Below are positions 5,522-7,902 of a DNA stretch of 7,902 nucleotides, piece after piece. The notes beneath the pieces are model-generated. The model searched no databases. It was not told the origin of the DNA and was given only the letters and a program-made list of their open reading frames with translations. The translations under genes and the position numbers were made by a program. This DNA comes from Flavobacterium sp. (GTDB taxonomy: Bacteria > Bacteroidota > Bacteroidia > Flavobacteriales > Flavobacteriaceae), in the NCBI GenBank assembly GCA_030152225.1, contig JASLHL010000240.1, positions 1 to 7,902 of the forward strand, read 5' to 3'. The stretch's first letter is position 1; each line of letters starts with the position of its first letter.

Positions 5522-7902
5522 ATGAGAGATAATCGATTTTTAAACTATATTATAGTAGTACTACTTCTGATGATTGGAGTGGTGCAAGCTTCGGAAGGAA
5601 CTAAAGAGGTGAATAGCGATCAAGCCAGCCTTCAAGGATTACAAGATCCACCTCTTGTTTGTACAGATGTAATCACACGCCTGCCCTTTGTTGAGCTTTT
5701 TTCCATCGAATCTCCTACAGTTCACTGTTGGAGAATCGTAAATAATAATCACGATGACGCGAGATGGAATATTCCTTATACCACATCAAGTACAACGAAT
5801 ATTAGGGCTACGATGCCTATTCGCATTACAGATGCTTCTCCTGATGATTGGCTTATCTCCCCAAGAATTAGAGTTAATGGACATCAACGGGTGCGATTTA
5901 CGTATCATATGTCTACCACAGTAGAAAATTACCTACACAATAGAACGATGTGTAATATGGAAATCCGCGTAAGCAAGTTGGGTAGTATTCACGATAATTT
6001 TTTGATCGAAGAGTTTGTCTATGAGGTGACTCCTATTTTGTATTATGGGGACCTTATTGCAGGTTCTTATCTAGAAGTAATCTATGATTTGGTGGACCAA
6101 CGTACGCAACTTCCTATTAGTGGGGACATCAACATTGCTTTTCACTTGACGAGTTGGCTCAGTGGAGATGATACCCTCTATTTGGATAATGTAATTGTAG
6201 AGGATATACCTACTCCAGGGGCCATCAATCCTCCTGTTGATTTACCTTATGCTACTGATTTTGAGGAAGAAACTCCTTTTAATTTTATGAATGATGTTAC
6301 CAATACATGGGTTATTGGATCTGCAGTAAATAATGGAGGTGATCAGGCATTGTATATAACCAATGACGGTGGGGTAACCAATGATTATACGTTGAATCAG
6401 ACGGAGTCCTCTCATGCGTTTATTGATTTTAATCTCCCTGCCAATCGAAATGAATTACATGTCGAATTTGATTTAAGGTCCGTCGGGTTTGATTTTGAAC
6501 ATTGGAATACGTTCAATAAAACAGGATTCCTTGTTCGTTTATTAGATGCGACTACCAATCAGGCTGTTGCAACCATTCCTTATGAACATTATAATCAAAA
6601 TAGAGGTAATGGGTGGGATGAGTTTAATTCTCCCATTTTTAGAGATAATCAATTGCTAGAAGAACCAGCAGAATTTAGAAGAATACACCTGACTATTCCC
6701 TGGTCAAATACGGCACTACACAACCCCTTGAGGGGAGGAATTGCTAGGTTAGACTTTGAGTTTGTTAGTGGGCAAGATGAAGAAAAACGTATCGCTATAG
6801 CCATTGATAATTTAAGTATATATCAAACCTGTGATATAGATCTCGAAAGCAGGGAAGTAAATCCCAATGCCCCTCAACCTAGACTGGATGTAAATAATAT
6901 AGCGACTACGACTACCTCTATTGCTATACAAGATGTATTGATTGAAACTAGTGAGGATACTACTCGTTCTTTGGTCTCTTGGTGGTATGATATCATTCTT
7001 TCCACTGTACCCTTAGAAAATCCAGAGGATCACCCACTTACATTGGAATCGGTTTATATGGGAAGAATGTTTAACGATTTGGATCCTTGGATTAGAGATT
7101 ATTACATTTACTATAGACCGAAATGTCTAGAACTAGATGGTACGTCTACGTATGGAGACTGGTATTCTCAGAAGGTTAGAAAACCTCAAAATCCTGTTGA
7201 ATTGACATTTTTAGAAGGTTTTGAAGACTTTTATTATACAGATCATTGGGATATCTCTTCTTCTACTGGTGATGGTGATGGTAATGCACTGAATAAATGG
7301 CATGTAGGTGAAGCCGTTTCCTTGACGGGGGATAAGGCCCTATATATCTCGGATGATTTAGGGGAAAATTATCATTATACTACAATGATGCCAAATACTA
7401 ATACATCTAGTATTACTAGGAAACTGATTATTCAAGACGATGCTGTGGAGCTTTATGTCTCTTATAATTATCAAATAGAAGGAGAATTCAGAGAAAGTTT
7501 GGCTAGAGATTATTTTAATAATTCATTAAAGTTCCAAGTGAGTGAAACGGCTTGGCGTCAATATTCCATTGGTCAATTTTATTATGTTGAATCCGATGGT
7601 TGGCAAAGAGAAGTGATTGTTACGGATCTTATTGAAAGAATACCAGAAGGAATAACTGATTTTATTTTTACTTGGAACAATGATGAACAAAATGGTGCTC
7701 AACCTCCAGCAGCCATTGACAATTTAAAAATCATGGAGAGTAATTGTAAGCGACCGCTCGAGTTAGAGGCTAACTTGATTGAAGGTACGCAAAATATAGA
7801 GCTTACCTGGGATCCTCAAGGGGATGAAACCCAATGGGAAGTGTTTATTGTTGAGCAAGGAGGAGCAATGCCCGAACCTGAAGATCGAGGTATTTTAGTA
7901 GA
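5522..7902 (+). CDS. Second giant choice-of-anchor J surface protein, paralogue of the first (3' end cut by window edge)
   Basis: The frame is open from the ATG at 5522 to the right edge: 793 full codons plus two bases. Residues 1-23 are a signal peptide (MRDNRFLNY, hydrophobic core, cleavage after V-Q-A23), nearly matching that of the upstream protein. The order of parts is the same: a first jelly-roll module about 46-230 (DWLISPRIRVNG at 109-120), a second about 241-436 (ALYITNDGG at 276-284, AIAIDNLSIY), a fibronectin-III-like segment to about 557 (YYIYYRPKC, YGDW, VRKPQ), a third jelly-roll module 564-741 (ALYISDDLG at 606-614, NGAQPPAAID), then a fibronectin-III domain (LTW-D-P, ETQWEVFI at 769-776) cut by the edge. 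Identity to the first protein appears high in these motifs but is spread over diverged sequence, so the duplication is not recent. An in-frame TAA at 5507-5509 fixes the start. A T9SS sorting domain is expected beyond the window but not seen. The function is probably adhesion, by inference. Confidence 0.9.
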   Translation, partial: MRDNRFLNYIIVVLLLMIGVVQASEGTKEVNSDQASLQGLQDPPLVCTDVITRLPFVELFSIESPTVHCWRIVNNNHDDARWNIPYTTSSTTNIRATMPIRITDASPDDWLISPRIRVNGHQRVRFTYHMSTTVENYLHNRTMCNMEIRVSKLGSIHDNFLIEEFVYEVTPILYYGDLIAGSYLEVIYDLVDQRTQLPISGDINIAFHLTSWLSGDDTLYLDNVIVEDIPTPGAINPPVDLPYATDFEEETPFNFMNDVTNTWVIGSAVNNGGDQALYITNDGGVTNDYTLNQTESSHAFIDFNLPANRNELHVEFDLRSVGFDFEHWNTFNKTGFLVRLLDATTNQAVATIPYEHYNQNRGNGWDEFNSPIFRDNQLLEEPAEFRRIHLTIPWSNTALHNPLRGGIARLDFEFVSGQDEEKRIAIAIDNLSIYQTCDIDLESREVNPNAPQPRLDVNNIATTTTSIAIQDVLIETSEDTTRSLVSWWYDIILSTVPLENPEDHPLTLESVYMGRMFNDLDPWIRDYYIYYRPKCLELDGTSTYGDWYSQKVRKPQNPVELTFLEGFEDFYYTDHWDISSSTGDGDGNALNKWHVGEAVSLTGDKALYISDDLGENYHYTTMMPNTNTSSITRKLIIQDDAVELYVSYNYQIEGEFRESLARDYFNNSLKFQVSETAWRQYSIGQFYYVESDGWQREVIVTDLIERIPEGITDFIFTWNNDEQNGAQPPAAIDNLKIMESNCKRPLELEANLIEGTQNIELTWDPQGDETQWEVFIVEQGGAMPEPEDRGILV

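Overview
The window looks like a chromosomal segment from a low-GC member of the Bacteroidota, most likely a flavobacterium. The reasons are AT-rich intergenic DNA, start codons without a clear Shine-Dalgarno sequence, and above all a very large secreted protein ending in a type B sorting domain of the type IX secretion system (T9SS), a system confined to this phylum. The genus cannot be fixed from the sequence; a Myroides- or Flavobacterium-like organism is a guess.

Layout: (1) Positions 1-47, minus strand, hold the first 15 codons of a gene leaving the left edge, which reads as the N-terminus of the Clp ATPase ClpC. (2) Positions 48-525 are a non-coding divergent intergenic region. Its right part (400-525) contains sequence blocks repeated upstream of the second large gene. 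(3) Positions 526-5109 encode a complete 1527-residue exported multidomain surface protein: signal peptide, three jelly-roll 'choice-of-anchor J'/cleaved-adhesin-like modules, fibronectin-III-like linkers, a nidogen-like middle region, Ig-like repeats and a C-terminal type B sorting domain. (4) Positions 5110-5521 are an intergenic region with three successive hairpins, including a good intrinsic terminator and a perfect 24-bp inverted repeat with a 4-base loop, followed by a second copy of the conserved upstream block. (5) Positions 5522-7902 encode the first 793 residues of a second large protein, colinear with the first over everything visible and cut by the right edge.

The central observation is a tandem pair of giant paralogous T9SS-type surface proteins. 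Each has its own upstream region, and two exact sequence blocks lie at identical distances from each other and from the two start codons. This suggests that promoter, leader and gene were duplicated as a unit and that each copy is transcribed separately, with a terminator between them. Their function is probably cell-surface adhesion or binding of an extracellular ligand; no enzyme active site was recognised. The clpC-like gene is a divergent housekeeping neighbour with no evident functional link. I saw no CRISPR array, tRNA, rRNA or insertion sequence.
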